Shown: positions 32,563 through 42,498, counted from the stretch's first letter. The stretch is 64,000 nt of DNA from JAVKFY01 sp040223615 (GCA_040223615.1 JAVKFY010000055.1:1-64000), one strand, 5' to 3'. The notes: generated from the sequence alone by a model not told the origin. Numbers and translations are program-made.

Positions 32563-35500
32563 TGAACGCCATCATCGACGCCGCCCTCAGCCGCAGTCGC
32601 ACCGTTCTGGCGGCGTTGGTGCTGGTGCTGATCGCCGGCATCGTCGCCTACGTGACGATCCCGAAGGAAGCCGACCCGGACATCGACATCCCGATCATCT
32701 ACGTGTCGATGAGCCACGACGGCATCTCGCCGTCTGATGCCGAACGGCTGCTGGTCCGCCCGGTGGAAGAGGAACTGCGTGGCATCGAGGGCGTGAAGGA
32801 GATGCGCTCCACCGCCAGCGAGGGCCACGCCTCGGTCCTGCTCGAGTTCGACGCCGGTTTCGACGCCGACCAGGCCATGCTCGACGTGCGCGAGAAGGTC
32901 GACCTGGTGAAGCCGGAACTGCCGGACGAGACCGACGAGCCGGTGGTGAACGAGGTCAACATCGGCCTGTTCCCGGTGCTGACCGTGACACTGTCGGGCA
33001 ACGTGCCGGAGCGCGCCCTGCTGAAGATCGCGCGCGACCTGAAGGACCAGGTCGAGGCGCTGCCCGGCGTACTGTCGGCCGACATCGCCGGCGACCGCGA
33101 GGAACTGCTTGAGGTCGTGATCGACCCGGCGCGGCTGGAAAGCTTCGGGCTGACGCAGATCGAGCTGATCAACGCGGTGGCGCTCAACAACAAGCTTGTC
33201 GCCGCCGGCGCGCTCGACACTGGCGCGGGCCGTTTCGCCGTCAAGGTGCCCGGCCTGCTGGAGACCGCCAGAGACGTGCTCGACCTGCCGATCAAGGCAT
33301 CGGGCGACGGCGTCGTCACGCTGAAGGACATCACCACCGTACGCCGCACCTTCAAGGACGCCACCACCTTCGCGCGCGTCAACGGCGAGCCGGCGCTGAC
33401 CCTGGAGGTCAAGAAGCGGCTTGGCGTCAACATCATCGAGACCATCGACCAGGTCCGCATGGTGGTCGCCGAGATGCAGCCGGGCTGGCCGGCGGCGCTG
33501 CAGGTCGGCTTCATCCAGGACAAGAGCCAGGACATCCGTTCCATGCTCACCGACCTGCAGAACAACGTGCTGAGCGCGGTGCTGCTGGTGATGATCGTGG
33601 TCGTCGCCGCGCTCGGCGTGCGCACCGCTGGCCTGGTCGGGCTGGCAATCCCGACCTCGTTCCTGTTCGGTATCCTGGTGCTGCACTCGCTCGACCTCAC
33701 GGTCAACATCGTGGTGCTGTTCTCGTTGATCCTGGCGGTCGGCATGCTGGTCGACGGCGCCATCGTGGTCACCGAGTTCGCCGACCGGAAAATGTCCGAG
33801 GGCCTGCACCGGCGCGAGGCCTACGCGATGGCGGCCAAGCGCATGGCGTGGCCGATAACTTCGTCCACCGCGACCACGCTGGCCGCGTTCATGCCGCTGA
33901 TCTTCTGGCCCGGCGTGGTCGGCGAGTTCATGAAATACCTGCCGCTGACACTGATGGTCACGTTGGCCGGTTCGCTGGTGGTGGCGCTGATCTTCGTGCC
34001 CACGCTTGGCTCGATGTTCGGCAAGCCCGGCGCCGTCGACGCCAAGGCGATGAAGGCGCTGGCGGCATCGGAAGCCGGCGACCTTCGCGACCTCGGCGGC
34101 TTCACGGGCGCCTACGTCCGGGTATTGTCCGTTGCCGTGCGCCATCCGGTGAAGATCGTGGTACTGGCCTTCGCCGCCCTGATCGGCGTGCAGACCTACT
34201 ATGCCCTGCACGGCAACGGCGTGGAGTTCTTCCCCGACGTCGAGCCGGAGCAGGGCATCGTCTACATCCACGCGCGCGGCAACCTGTCGACCTACGAGAA
34301 GGACGCCCTGGTTCGCGAGGTCGAGGCCCGGATCCTGCCGATCCCCGGCCTCGACGTGGTCTATGCGCGAACCGGATCGGTGGGTGACGGCGGCGGCAAC
34401 GACGTCGCGGAAGACGTGGTCGGCACCATCTTCATCGAGTTCGCCGACTGGGATACCCGCGAGAAGGCTTCCGCGCTGCTGAACGAGATCCGCGACCGTA
34501 CTGCCAGCCTGGCCGGCATCCATGTCGAGGCGCGCAAGCCCGAGGCCGGGCCGCCGCAGGGCAAGGACATCCAGATCGAGCTGCGCAGCCGCGTCGCGGA
34601 GCGCATCGACCCGGTGGTCGACCAGATCCGGGGGCACTTGGAGTCGATGCCGACCCTGCTCGACGTCGAGGACAGCCGGCCGTTGCCCGGCATCCAGTGG
34701 TCGGTGCGCGTCGACCGTGCCCAGGCCGGCCGCTTCGGCGCCGACGTCACCCAGGTCGGCAACCTGGTGCAACTGGTCACCAACGGCGTGAAGCTCGGCG
34801 GCTACCGCCCCGACGACGCCGACGACGAGATCGACATCCGCGTCCGCTTCCCGACCGACGAGCGCAACATCAGCCAGCTCGACAAGCTGCGCGTGCAGAC
34901 GCCGCAGGGTCTGGTGCCGGTGACCAACTTCGTCAGCCGGGTGCCGGAGCCGAAGACCGGCACGCTGAATCGCACCGACGGTCAGCGCATGATCAAGATC
35001 CAGGCCAGCGTGCAGGAAGGCCTGCTGATCGACGAGCAGGTCACCGCGATCAAGGCCTGGCTCGCCGAACAGAAGCTCGACCCGGCAGTGTCAATTGCCT
35101 TCAAGGGGGCCGACAAAGAGCAGGCCGAGGCCGGCGCCTTCCTGATGAAGGCCTTCGGCGTGGCGCTGTTCGTGATGGCGATCATCCTGGTGACCCAGTT
35201 CAACAGCTTCTATCACGCCTTCCTGATCCTGACGGCGGTGATCATGTCGACCGCCGGCGTCATGGTCGGCCTGATCGTCACCGGCCAGGTGTTCGGCATC
35301 GTGATGACAGGCATCGGCGTGATCGCGCTGGCCGGCATCGTGGTGAACAACAACATCGTGCTGATCGACACCTATTCCCGATTGGCCAAGGACATGCCGC
35401 CGCTCGAGGCCGTCGTGCGCACCGGCGCACAGCGTCTGCGCCCGGTGCTGCTGACCACGGTGACGACGATCTGCGGCCTGCTGCCGATGGTGTTCCAGAT

Positions 35501-35750
35501 GAACATCGACTTCTTCGGCCGCACGGTGTCGATGGGTGCGCCATCGACCCAATGGTGGGTGCAGCTCGCCACCGCAGTCGCCTTCGGCCTCGCCTTCGCC
35601 ACCTTGCTGACGCTGATCGTCACGCCGAGCCTGCTGGCGCTGGGCGCCCGGGTCACCGCCTGGCGCCAGCGCCGGGCCGAGCGTCGCGCGGAGAGGAAGC
35701 GGCGCAAGGTCGCGGCCAAGGGCGAGCCGACGCTGCAGCCGGCCGAGTAG
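32562..35750 (+). CDS. RND-family efflux permease (AcrB/AcrF-like)
   Basis: This 1062-residue inner-membrane proton-driven exporter has twelve expected TM helices and two large periplasmic loops. The opening FAL-type region is ALVLVLIAGIVAYVTIPKEADPDIDIPIIYV. The TM4 proton-relay segment is GMLVDGAIVVTEFADRKM, which keeps the acidic pair, and the second half repeats VNNNIVLIDTYSRLA. No outer-membrane TolC partner is encoded here, so a channel from elsewhere must be used. The layout (one adaptor, one permease, PadR upstream) suggests inducible drug or metabolite export; the substrate is unknown. Confidence 0.94.
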   Translation: MNAIIDAALSRSRTVLAALVLVLIAGIVAYVTIPKEADPDIDIPIIYVSMSHDGISPSDAERLLVRPVEEELRGIEGVKEMRSTASEGHASVLLEFDAGFDADQAMLDVREKVDLVKPELPDETDEPVVNEVNIGLFPVLTVTLSGNVPERALLKIARDLKDQVEALPGVLSADIAGDREELLEVVIDPARLESFGLTQIELINAVALNNKLVAAGALDTGAGRFAVKVPGLLETARDVLDLPIKASGDGVVTLKDITTVRRTFKDATTFARVNGEPALTLEVKKRLGVNIIETIDQVRMVVAEMQPGWPAALQVGFIQDKSQDIRSMLTDLQNNVLSAVLLVMIVVVAALGVRTAGLVGLAIPTSFLFGILVLHSLDLTVNIVVLFSLILAVGMLVDGAIVVTEFADRKMSEGLHRREAYAMAAKRMAWPITSSTATTLAAFMPLIFWPGVVGEFMKYLPLTLMVTLAGSLVVALIFVPTLGSMFGKPGAVDAKAMKALAASEAGDLRDLGGFTGAYVRVLSVAVRHPVKIVVLAFAALIGVQTYYALHGNGVEFFPDVEPEQGIVYIHARGNLSTYEKDALVREVEARILPIPGLDVVYARTGSVGDGGGNDVAEDVVGTIFIEFADWDTREKASALLNEIRDRTASLAGIHVEARKPEAGPPQGKDIQIELRSRVAERIDPVVDQIRGHLESMPTLLDVEDSRPLPGIQWSVRVDRAQAGRFGADVTQVGNLVQLVTNGVKLGGYRPDDADDEIDIRVRFPTDERNISQLDKLRVQTPQGLVPVTNFVSRVPEPKTGTLNRTDGQRMIKIQASVQEGLLIDEQVTAIKAWLAEQKLDPAVSIAFKGADKEQAEAGAFLMKAFGVALFVMAIILVTQFNSFYHAFLILTAVIMSTAGVMVGLIVTGQVFGIVMTGIGVIALAGIVVNNNIVLIDTYSRLAKDMPPLEAVVRTGAQRLRPVLLTTVTTICGLLPMVFQMNIDFFGRTVSMGAPSTQWWVQLATAVAFGLAFATLLTLIVTPSLLALGARVTAWRQRRAERRAERKRRKVAAKGEPTLQPAE

Positions 35751-35753
35751 CGC

Positions 35754-36572
35754 TCAGTCGCGCTGGGCCTCGCTTGGCGCTGCGCCCCCGCCGTCATTGT
35801 CGGCAGCATCGTCCTGGGCCGTTGTCGCGCGGATCAGCTTGCGCTGGCTACGGATGCTGAGCGGGATCGACGCCATGTAGCCGGCGACGACGAGCGACAG
35901 CAGGAACCACGGGTAGCTGACCAGCAGCGCGGTCACGAACCCCGCGGCGACCAGCACCGGCAGCACGTGCTCGCGCTTCACGCGCAACACTTTCAGTGAG
36001 TAGGTCGGGATCTGGCTGACCATCAGGAAGGCGATGAAGAACAGCCAGGCGGCATCGACGATCGCCGGCCACGGGTGCGCGCCGTCGAACTGCAGCGCGA
36101 TGATCAGCGGCAGCAGCGCGCAGCCCGCCCCCGCCGGCGCCGCCAGGCCGGTGAAGTAGCGGTTGGTCCAGGCCGGCTTGTCCGGATCGTCCAGCGCCAC
36201 GTTGAACCGCGCCAGCCGCAGCGCGCAGCAGGTCGCGTGCGCTAGCGCCGCCATCCAGCCCAGCCCGCCCAGCTCGTTGGCGCTCCACAGGTAGATCATC
36301 ATCGCCGGCGCCACGCCGAAGGCGATGAAATCGGACAGCGAGTCCAGTTCGGCGCCGAACCGCGTCGCGCCCTTGAGCAGCCGCGCCATGCGCCCGTCCA
36401 GCCCGTCCAGAATCGCCGCCACCAGGATCGCCGCCACCGCCAGGTCGAAGCGCTCCAGCAGTGCGAAGCGGATCGCGGTCATGCCAGCGCACAGCGCCAT
36501 CACCGTCAGAACGTTCGGGACGATGGAGTTGACCGGCAACGCCCGCAGGCGACGACGGCGACCGCCAAGCAT
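35754..36572 (-). CDS. pssA: CDP-diacylglycerol-serine O-phosphatidyltransferase
   Basis: This 272-residue integral membrane enzyme makes phosphatidylserine. The CDP-alcohol phosphatidyltransferase motif (DGxxAR-type, here DGLDGRMARLLKGATRFGAELDSLSDF) spans residues about 68-95. Several hydrophobic helices follow. The start at ATG 36572 overlaps the psd stop in ATGA, so the two steps of phosphatidylethanolamine synthesis are translationally coupled. An arginine-rich N-terminus (GGRRRRLRALP) precedes the first helix. Confidence 0.93.
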   Translation of the reverse strand: MLGGRRRRLRALPVNSIVPNVLTVMALCAGMTAIRFALLERFDLAVAAILVAAILDGLDGRMARLLKGATRFGAELDSLSDFIAFGVAPAMMIYLWSANELGGLGWMAALAHATCCALRLARFNVALDDPDKPAWTNRYFTGLAAPAGAGCALLPLIIALQFDGAHPWPAIVDAAWLFFIAFLMVSQIPTYSLKVLRVKREHVLPVLVAAGFVTALLVSYPWFLLSLVVAGYMASIPLSIRSQRKLIRATTAQDDAADNDGGGAAPSEAQRD

Positions 36573-37264
36573 CAGCGCACCTCGCCGTCGCGACGGCCCT
36601 CGTTGGCGCGGCTGTCGCACAGCACCGTCTCGCCGGCGACCGCGCGCTGGCCGACCGCGACCAGCGGCGCCATGCCGTCGTCAAGATAGACGTCGACGCG
36701 GCTGCCAAAACGGATAATGCCGAAACGCTGGCCGCCGCGCACCTGCTGTCCTTCGAACAGCTCGCACAGGATGCGTCTCGCCACCAGGCCGGCGATCTGC
36801 ACGAAGGCGATGTCCTTGCCGTCTGCCGTGGTCATCCGCACCGCCATGCGCTCGTTATCCTCGCTGGCCTTGTCGAGCGAAGCGTTGAGGAAGGCGCCGC
36901 GACGGTAGGCCAGCGCGGTGATCCGGCCGTCGGTCGGCACCCGGTTCACGTGCACGTCGAACACGTTCATGAAGATCGCGATGCGCGGACGCGGCCAATC
37001 GCCCATGCCGAGTTCGGCCGGCGGCACCGCGTTGCCGATCGACTGCACCACGCCATCGGCCGGACTGACCAGCAACCCGTCGCGCACCGGCGTCACCCGG
37101 TCCGGGTCGCGGAAGAAATAGACGCACCAGGCGGTGGCGATCGCGCCGATCAAGCCCAGCGGCGCCCAGATAAATGACAGCACGAGCGCGACCACCGCGA
37201 AGATGGCGATGAACTTCCAGCCCTCGCGGTGCACCGGCACCAGCACCGTACGCAACATATCCAT
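36572..37264 (-). CDS. psd: Phosphatidylserine decarboxylase proenzyme
   Basis: This proenzyme of 230 residues is of the short (PSD-A) type. One or two N-terminal TM segments are followed by SPADGVVQSIG, VFDVHVNRVPTDGRI with the catalytic His/Asp region, and the self-cleavage site RFGSRVDVYL, where the Gly-Ser bond is cut to make the pyruvoyl group. AAGGG lies 6 bases before ATG 37264. It converts phosphatidylserine to phosphatidylethanolamine on the membrane and is coupled to pssA downstream. Confidence 0.94.
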   Translation of the reverse strand: MDMLRTVLVPVHREGWKFIAIFAVVALVLSFIWAPLGLIGAIATAWCVYFFRDPDRVTPVRDGLLVSPADGVVQSIGNAVPPAELGMGDWPRPRIAIFMNVFDVHVNRVPTDGRITALAYRRGAFLNASLDKASEDNERMAVRMTTADGKDIAFVQIAGLVARRILCELFEGQQVRGGQRFGIIRFGSRVDVYLDDGMAPLVAVGQRAVAGETVLCDSRANEGRRDGEVR

Positions 37265-37310
37265 GCGCAACCCTTAGCCCGCCACCGTTAATGCCTCAAC
37301 CGGAAAGCCA

Positions 37311-39134
37311 TCACTTTGCGACCGCTTCCAGCAGTTTCAGCGCCTCCGCCTCCTGCTGCTGGCGGCGCCACAGCTCAGCGTAAACGCCGTCGGCGGCCAG
37401 GAGTTCACTGTGACCGCCGCGCTCGACGATGCGGCCATGATCGAGCACCAGGATTTCGTCGGCGTCGACCACTGTCGACAGCCGGTGCGCGATCACCAGG
37501 GTCGTGGCGTCGGCCGACAGCTCCTTCAGCGACGCTTGAATCTCCTTCTCGGTGCCGGTATCGAGCGCCGAGGTGGCCTCGTCGAACACCATGATCTTCG
37601 GCCGTTTTAGGATCGTGCGGGCGATCGCCATGCGCTGCTTCTCACCGCCGGAAAGCTTCAAGCCACGCTCGCCGACCATCGAGTCGTAGCCGGCCGGCAG
37701 CTCGCCGATCAGCCGCTCGATCCGCGCCATTCGCGCCGCCTCCTCGATCGTCGGCCGTTCGGCCTCGGGCCGACCGTAGCGGATGTTGTACTCGATCGAC
37801 TCGTTGAACATCACCGTGTCCTGCGGCACGATTCCGATCGCGCTGCGCAACGACGCCTGGGTGACGTCGCGGATATCCTGGCCGTCGATCCGGATCGCGC
37901 CCTCGTCGATGTCGTAGAAGCGGAACAGCAGCCGCGACAGCGTCGACTTGCCGGCACCCGACGCGCCGACCACCGCCACGGTCTTGCCAGCGGGCACGGT
38001 GAACGACACGTCTCGCAGGATCGGCCGGCGCGTGTCGTAGGCGAAGCTCACATGATCGAACTCGATGGCGCCGCCGTCCACGGCGAGTTCGGCCGCGTCC
38101 GGCCGGTCGCAGATCTGGCTCTTCACCCGCACCAGTTCGAACATCTTGTCCATGTCGACCAGGCTCTGCTTGATCTCGCGATAGACGAAGCCGAGGAAGC
38201 CGAGCGGCTGGTAAAGCTGCATCATGAAGGTATTGACCAGCACGAAGTCGCCCAGCGTCATGGTCCCGTCGCGCACCCCGACGGCGGCCAGCCACATCAC
38301 CGAACCCATGCCCAGCGCGATGATCACGCCCTGGCCGATGTTCAGCAGCGACAGCGTCACCTGGCTCAGCACAGCCGCCTTCTCGTAGCGCGCCATCGCC
38401 TCGTCGAAGCGGCGCGCCTCGTATTCCTCGTTGCCGAAGTACTTCACCGTCTCGAAGTTCAGCAGGCTGTCGATGGCGCGGGTGTTGGCGATCGAGTCGG
38501 TGTTGTTCATCTCGCGGCGGTACTTCAGCCGCCACTCGGTGATCGAGAAGGTGAAGAAGATGTAGGCGCCGACCGCGACCAGCGTGGTGCCGGCAAACGC
38601 GATGCCGTAGTTCCACATCAGGATGCCGGCGACCATGCCGATCTCCAGCAAGGTCGGCAGGATGTTGAACAGCGAGAAGCGCAGCAGGAAGTCGATCGCC
38701 TTGACGCCGCGCTCGATCACCCGGCTCAGGCCGCCGGTGCGCCGGTCGAGATGGAATTGCAGCGGCAGGCCGTGCAGGTGGCGGAACACGCTGAGCGCGA
38801 TGTTACGCATCGCGTTCTGGCCGACCCGGGCGAAGATCGCGTCGCGCAGTTCGCCGAACGCCTGGGTGAACACCCGAGCGACGCCATAGCCGACGATGAC
38901 CAGCACCGGCACCGCGATCGCCTGCTCGGCCGGCTTGTCGAGCGCGTCGACCACCGCCTTGTACAGGAACGGCACATAGACCAGCGTCAACTTCGCCGCC
39001 GCCAGACAGGCCAGCGCCAGCACCACGCGCAGCTTCAGGCCGGGCTTGCCGGCCGGCCACAGGTAGCGCAACAGGGTGCCGAGCGCACGCAGACTGCCGC
39101 CACCGGCGGCGTCGGCATTGGGATCGAAACTCAT
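37311..39134 (-). CDS. ABC exporter, Atm1/HMT1 type (fused TM and ATPase domains)
   Basis: The product is 607 residues: a six-helix membrane domain to about residue 330, then an ATPase domain with Walker A GASGAGKSTLSR, signature LKLSGGEKQRMAIAR and Walker B IMVFDEATSALD. The segment GIERGVKAIDFLLRFSLFNILPTLLEI-like region (parts seen at 38640-38700) is typical of Atm1-type exporters of glutathione-linked or iron-sulfur precursors. It lies directly upstream of psd on the same strand, with a 46-base gap. The exporter class is well supported; its cargo is not. Confidence 0.9.
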   Translation of the reverse strand: MSFDPNADAAGGGSLRALGTLLRYLWPAGKPGLKLRVVLALACLAAAKLTLVYVPFLYKAVVDALDKPAEQAIAVPVLVIVGYGVARVFTQAFGELRDAIFARVGQNAMRNIALSVFRHLHGLPLQFHLDRRTGGLSRVIERGVKAIDFLLRFSLFNILPTLLEIGMVAGILMWNYGIAFAGTTLVAVGAYIFFTFSITEWRLKYRREMNNTDSIANTRAIDSLLNFETVKYFGNEEYEARRFDEAMARYEKAAVLSQVTLSLLNIGQGVIIALGMGSVMWLAAVGVRDGTMTLGDFVLVNTFMMQLYQPLGFLGFVYREIKQSLVDMDKMFELVRVKSQICDRPDAAELAVDGGAIEFDHVSFAYDTRRPILRDVSFTVPAGKTVAVVGASGAGKSTLSRLLFRFYDIDEGAIRIDGQDIRDVTQASLRSAIGIVPQDTVMFNESIEYNIRYGRPEAERPTIEEAARMARIERLIGELPAGYDSMVGERGLKLSGGEKQRMAIARTILKRPKIMVFDEATSALDTGTEKEIQASLKELSADATTLVIAHRLSTVVDADEILVLDHGRIVERGGHSELLAADGVYAELWRRQQQEAEALKLLEAVAK

Positions 39135-39222
39135 CGTTCCGGGCGTTCCGTGACGTTACACGTAATCCGTGAACATGGCCCCCGTGCCCATCCCGATCAA
39201 CCGCTGAAGGCGGTATCGACGT

Positions 39223-41166
39223 CTAGCTGGCGCGCTTCGGGATGGTGAACACCTGGCCCGGGTAGATCAGGTTGGGGTCGCGGATCTGCCCGTCGTTGGC
39301 CTCGTAGATCACCGTGTAGAGCACGCCGCGGCCGTACATGCGCCGCGCGATGCGCCACAGGCTGTTGCCGGGCTGTACCACCACGACGTCCGGGTCGGCG
39401 CCGACGGTGAGCTGCACCGCCTCGCTCTCGCGCACGAACGGCACCTCGATACGAGCGACGACCTTGCCGTCGCCCGCCAGTGCATCGACGCGCAGCCGGT
39501 GCGGCCCCGGCGATACCGGCTGCGGGGGCCGCACCTGCCAGACCAGTCCGGTATCGCCCGGCACGTCGCCGACCGGCTCGTCATCCAGGTAGACCCGTAT
39601 CGCCTCACCCTTGCGGCCGCCGCCGCTGACCACCAGGTTGCCCTGATCGTCATAGTCAATCGTGTCGATCCGCAGCTTGTCGCCGGCCTTCCGTGCCGGA
39701 TCGCCCGATTGCAGCACCTTGCTCGCTTCGCCGGTCTTCGCCGCCAGCCTTACCGCCGTCGGCTGCACCCGCCGGGTCAGCTTGGCCTGACGGTCCGGGA
39801 TCAGCACCAGCACCGGCGCATCGCTGGCCAGCACCGCACCGTCGGCGGTCGTCGCCGTCAACTTCATCTGCCGCTGGCCTGGCTGCAGCGGATCGAGCGT
39901 GACCGTGGCCCATTCGCCGCGCCGGTCGGCCTTGGCATCGAGCAGCGCGCTGCCGTCCATCCAGACCGTGACCAGCGAGCGCGGCGGCGCCAGACCGGCC
40001 ATCACCACCATGCCGTCCGGCGCCACCCGCAACAGCTCGAATTTTGGCCCCGGCGGCAGCGCCGCGACCACCGCCGGCTTCGCCGCCTGGCCTGGCGCGG
40101 CGGCGCTCTCGGATGGCTTCGCGGCCTTGGCAACGTCGTTGGCAGGTTGCTTGGTATCAGCGGCCGCCGGCGTCGATTGGGCCGGTCCTTGCGCCTTCGC
40201 CACTCGCTGTGCCGCCTGAGCCGAAGCAGCGGCGGTGCCTGAGCTGGCAGTGGCCGTCCCGGCCGCATCCGATTTGGCTGTGTCCGCGCTGCTGCTGGCC
40301 GAGTTTGTACTGGCCGTATCCGCGCCGTTCGTGTCCGCTTTGGCCTTGTCTGCCTTGTCCTCGATCGTGCTGGTCGTGCCAGTCCCGGTCTTCGCGGCGG
40401 CCGGCGGCGTCGATTTCGCCACCTGCCCGGTCTTGGAAGTGGAAGTGCCAGTGCCAGTGGTTGTGTCCACGGCAGCAGGCGCAGGTGTTGGCGCGGCGGT
40501 CTTTGTCACATCCTGCGCGGCTTGCTTGACGGCCTTTGCGGCATCGCCGGCCACGCGCGTCGCATCCTGCGCAGCTGCCGCGGCCGCCTGGCCGGCGCCA
40601 GCCGTCGCGCCCGCGACGGTGGCCGGCAAACCAGCCTCGGCCTGTGCTTTCGCCGCCGCCTCGCGGACCTCCTCGGCAAGCTGTTCGGCGGATTTCTCGC
40701 TCACCACCGGCGGCATCCGGTTGCGCCGCAGGTCGCGCGCGCTTTCCGCGGCCGCGGCCCCATCGACCGGCGCCGCTGGCGTCGGCCGGGGCCGGCGAAA
40801 ACTCTCCGGCACCTCGGCTTCCGTCACCGCCTGGTCAGCCGCCACCGGCTTGTCGGCGTAGGGCAGCGGTGCTGACGTATAGCCGGGTGCGACCGTCGAC
40901 GTCGCGGCCGCCGCCGTCGGCTTGTCATCTTCGCTTGTTGTCAAGGTGGTCGCGGCTGCCGGCTGCGCCGCGTCGTCCGGTACCGGCGTGGCATCGACGA
41001 AGCGCGGCGCCGGCGCCGGCGGATCGGCCGGTGCGACACGGATCGCGGGCGCCGGCGGGCTGTCCGAGGTGGCCACCTCCGGCGCCTGCGGCTCGCCGCC
41101 GAACATCACGTAGGCGGCCGCCAGAACCGCGATCGCGATCACCGCAACGAAAATGACTCGACCCAC
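39223..41166 (-). CDS. Membrane-anchored LysM protein with long low-complexity linker
   Basis: The product is 647 residues. One N-terminal TM helix (VIFVAVIAIAVLAAAYVMF) anchors it. Residues about 30-370 are Ala/Thr/Pro/Lys-rich low-complexity sequence, suggesting an extended periplasmic spacer. After about residue 370 come beta-rich repeats (DGMVVMAGLAPPRSLVTVW and DQGNLVVSGGGRKGEAIRVYLDD), followed by a C-terminal LysM domain: VVQPGNSLWRIARRMYGRG and LIYPGQVFTIPKRAS. It probably links the inner membrane to peptidoglycan. The start is GTG 41166 with GAGG 7 bases before. The precise role is unknown. Confidence 0.85.
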   Translation of the reverse strand: MGRVIFVAVIAIAVLAAAYVMFGGEPQAPEVATSDSPPAPAIRVAPADPPAPAPRFVDATPVPDDAAQPAAATTLTTSEDDKPTAAAATSTVAPGYTSAPLPYADKPVAADQAVTEAEVPESFRRPRPTPAAPVDGAAAAESARDLRRNRMPPVVSEKSAEQLAEEVREAAAKAQAEAGLPATVAGATAGAGQAAAAAAQDATRVAGDAAKAVKQAAQDVTKTAAPTPAPAAVDTTTGTGTSTSKTGQVAKSTPPAAAKTGTGTTSTIEDKADKAKADTNGADTASTNSASSSADTAKSDAAGTATASSGTAAASAQAAQRVAKAQGPAQSTPAAADTKQPANDVAKAAKPSESAAAPGQAAKPAVVAALPPGPKFELLRVAPDGMVVMAGLAPPRSLVTVWMDGSALLDAKADRRGEWATVTLDPLQPGQRQMKLTATTADGAVLASDAPVLVLIPDRQAKLTRRVQPTAVRLAAKTGEASKVLQSGDPARKAGDKLRIDTIDYDDQGNLVVSGGGRKGEAIRVYLDDEPVGDVPGDTGLVWQVRPPQPVSPGPHRLRVDALAGDGKVVARIEVPFVRESEAVQLTVGADPDVVVVQPGNSLWRIARRMYGRGVLYTVIYEANDGQIRDPNLIYPGQVFTIPKRAS

Positions 41167-41245
41167 GTGCGAACCTCAATTGCCCCAATCTGGAACAGTA
41201 CCTGCCGGAACAAGAGGCGGCAACGGAAACCGCGAGGCGGTTCAG

Positions 41246-42118
41246 CTACTTCTTGCCGACCTTGTTCTCGATCGGCGGCAGCGTTTTCAGGTACACGGCG
41301 ATTGCCTCCAGGTCGGCATCGGTAAGGTGGCTGAGGCTATCGCGAACCGCCTCGGCCATGCTGCCCTGGACGTCGTCATAGTTCGGCTTCAACCCCTCCT
41401 TCATCAGCATCACCAGGTCGCCGGTGGACCAGTCGGCGATGCCGGTTCCCTGGTGCGGGGTGATGTTCGGCACCCGTTCGCCGTCCGGACCGTCCGGTGT
41501 GCCGGCCAGCCACATGTCACGGTCCAGTGCGCCCAGGAAGTTGCGCGGCGTATGGCACTCGCCGCAATGGGTCAGCGCCTCGACCAGATAGGCGCCGCGC
41601 CGCCATTGCGGGTCGGGTTTGTCGGCCGGCGCCTGCCAAGTGCCCGGCGTGAAGAACAGCGTCTTCCACGGCCCGACCGTGAAGCGCCAGCCGAACGGCG
41701 GCGGCACGTCGTGCTCGCGGTTCTCCCGGCTGACCGGTTCTTGCGCGAACAGCCAGGCCTTGATCGCCAGCGCGTCGGCGCGGGTCATCTTGGTATAGGT
41801 CGGATAGGGAAAAACCGGGAACAGGTGGCTGCCGTCGGGCCGCAGCCCGTTCTTCACCGCGTTCAGGAAGTCGGAATCTGACCAGTTGCCGATGCCGGTC
41901 GTCCTGTCCGGGGTGATGTTGGGGCTGAAATAGGTGCCGAACGGCGTCGCCAGCGCCAGGCCCCCGGCCAGTGGCGGGCCGTCCTCGGCGGTGTGGCACG
42001 AGATGCAACCGGCCGCGCGCACCAGATAGGCACCGCGCTCCACCGAGATCGCCTCGTCGGCAGCCCGCGCCGCGCCGGCCGCCAGCAGAACCGCCGTGAT
42101 CGCCGCGGCCAGCCTCAC
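41246..42118 (-). CDS. Diheme periplasmic cytochrome c
   Basis: This precursor of 290 residues has a signal peptide ending ARA-ADE and two c-type heme sites: CISCH near residue 37 and CGECH near residue 180. Each is followed by a class I fold with a candidate Met ligand. The repeated domain pattern resembles the cytochrome subunits of membrane alcohol/aldehyde dehydrogenases, but those usually carry three hemes. The start is GTG 42118 and shares GTGA with the stop of the upstream 127-residue gene, so the two are translationally coupled and may work together. Confidence 0.9.
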   Translation of the reverse strand: MRLAAAITAVLLAAGAARAADEAISVERGAYLVRAAGCISCHTAEDGPPLAGGLALATPFGTYFSPNITPDRTTGIGNWSDSDFLNAVKNGLRPDGSHLFPVFPYPTYTKMTRADALAIKAWLFAQEPVSRENREHDVPPPFGWRFTVGPWKTLFFTPGTWQAPADKPDPQWRRGAYLVEALTHCGECHTPRNFLGALDRDMWLAGTPDGPDGERVPNITPHQGTGIADWSTGDLVMLMKEGLKPNYDDVQGSMAEAVRDSLSHLTDADLEAIAVYLKTLPPIENKVGKK

Positions 42119-42498
42119 TTCACGTCCTTCATCTCGAACCGCATTTCCTTGCCGCCATAACCATGCACCTTGTCGTGCGCCCGTACCTTGACGTAGTCCA
42201 GCGACTCAGGGATTGCCACACCGCCGAGCGAGCGGGTAAACGGCTGCTCGGTTTCGTGCGGGTGCAACAGGACGCGGGTACCGAGCAGAGTTCCATCGGG
42301 GGCCATGACGTCCCACTTGTCGGCATAGTGGTCCCAGCCGGTGTCGTCGTGGCGCACCGTCACGTCGACACGGTAGACGCCCGGTTCGGTCCGGACCACG
42401 TCCACCGCGATGACATCGGCTTCGCCGGCATCGGCCGGCGCGGCCGCCGCGACGAGGGCAGCGACGGCCAGTGCTAAGTTGAGTTTAGGAAACGACAT
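42115..42498 (-). CDS. Small secreted protein of unknown function
   Basis: This 127-residue precursor has a clean signal peptide (LALAVAALVAAAAPADA) and a mature part that looks like one small beta domain: VYRVDVTVRHDDTGWDHYADKWDV. I do not recognise the family. The start ATG (42498-42496 on this strand) shares the CATG at 42496-42499 with the divergent gene's start, so the two genes have overlapping initiation codons. Its stop overlaps the cytochrome c start. Coupling to the cytochrome suggests a periplasmic electron-transfer accessory; that is inference. Confidence 0.75.
   Translation of the reverse strand: MSFPKLNLALAVAALVAAAAPADAGEADVIAVDVVRTEPGVYRVDVTVRHDDTGWDHYADKWDVMAPDGTLLGTRVLLHPHETEQPFTRSLGGVAIPESLDYVKVRAHDKVHGYGGKEMRFEMKDVK

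Noticed and set aside
32139..34772. 877-residue open frame antisense to the RND permease
   Set aside because: Arises from codon bias of the RND gene; the product is His/Gln/Asp-rich without a fold signature.
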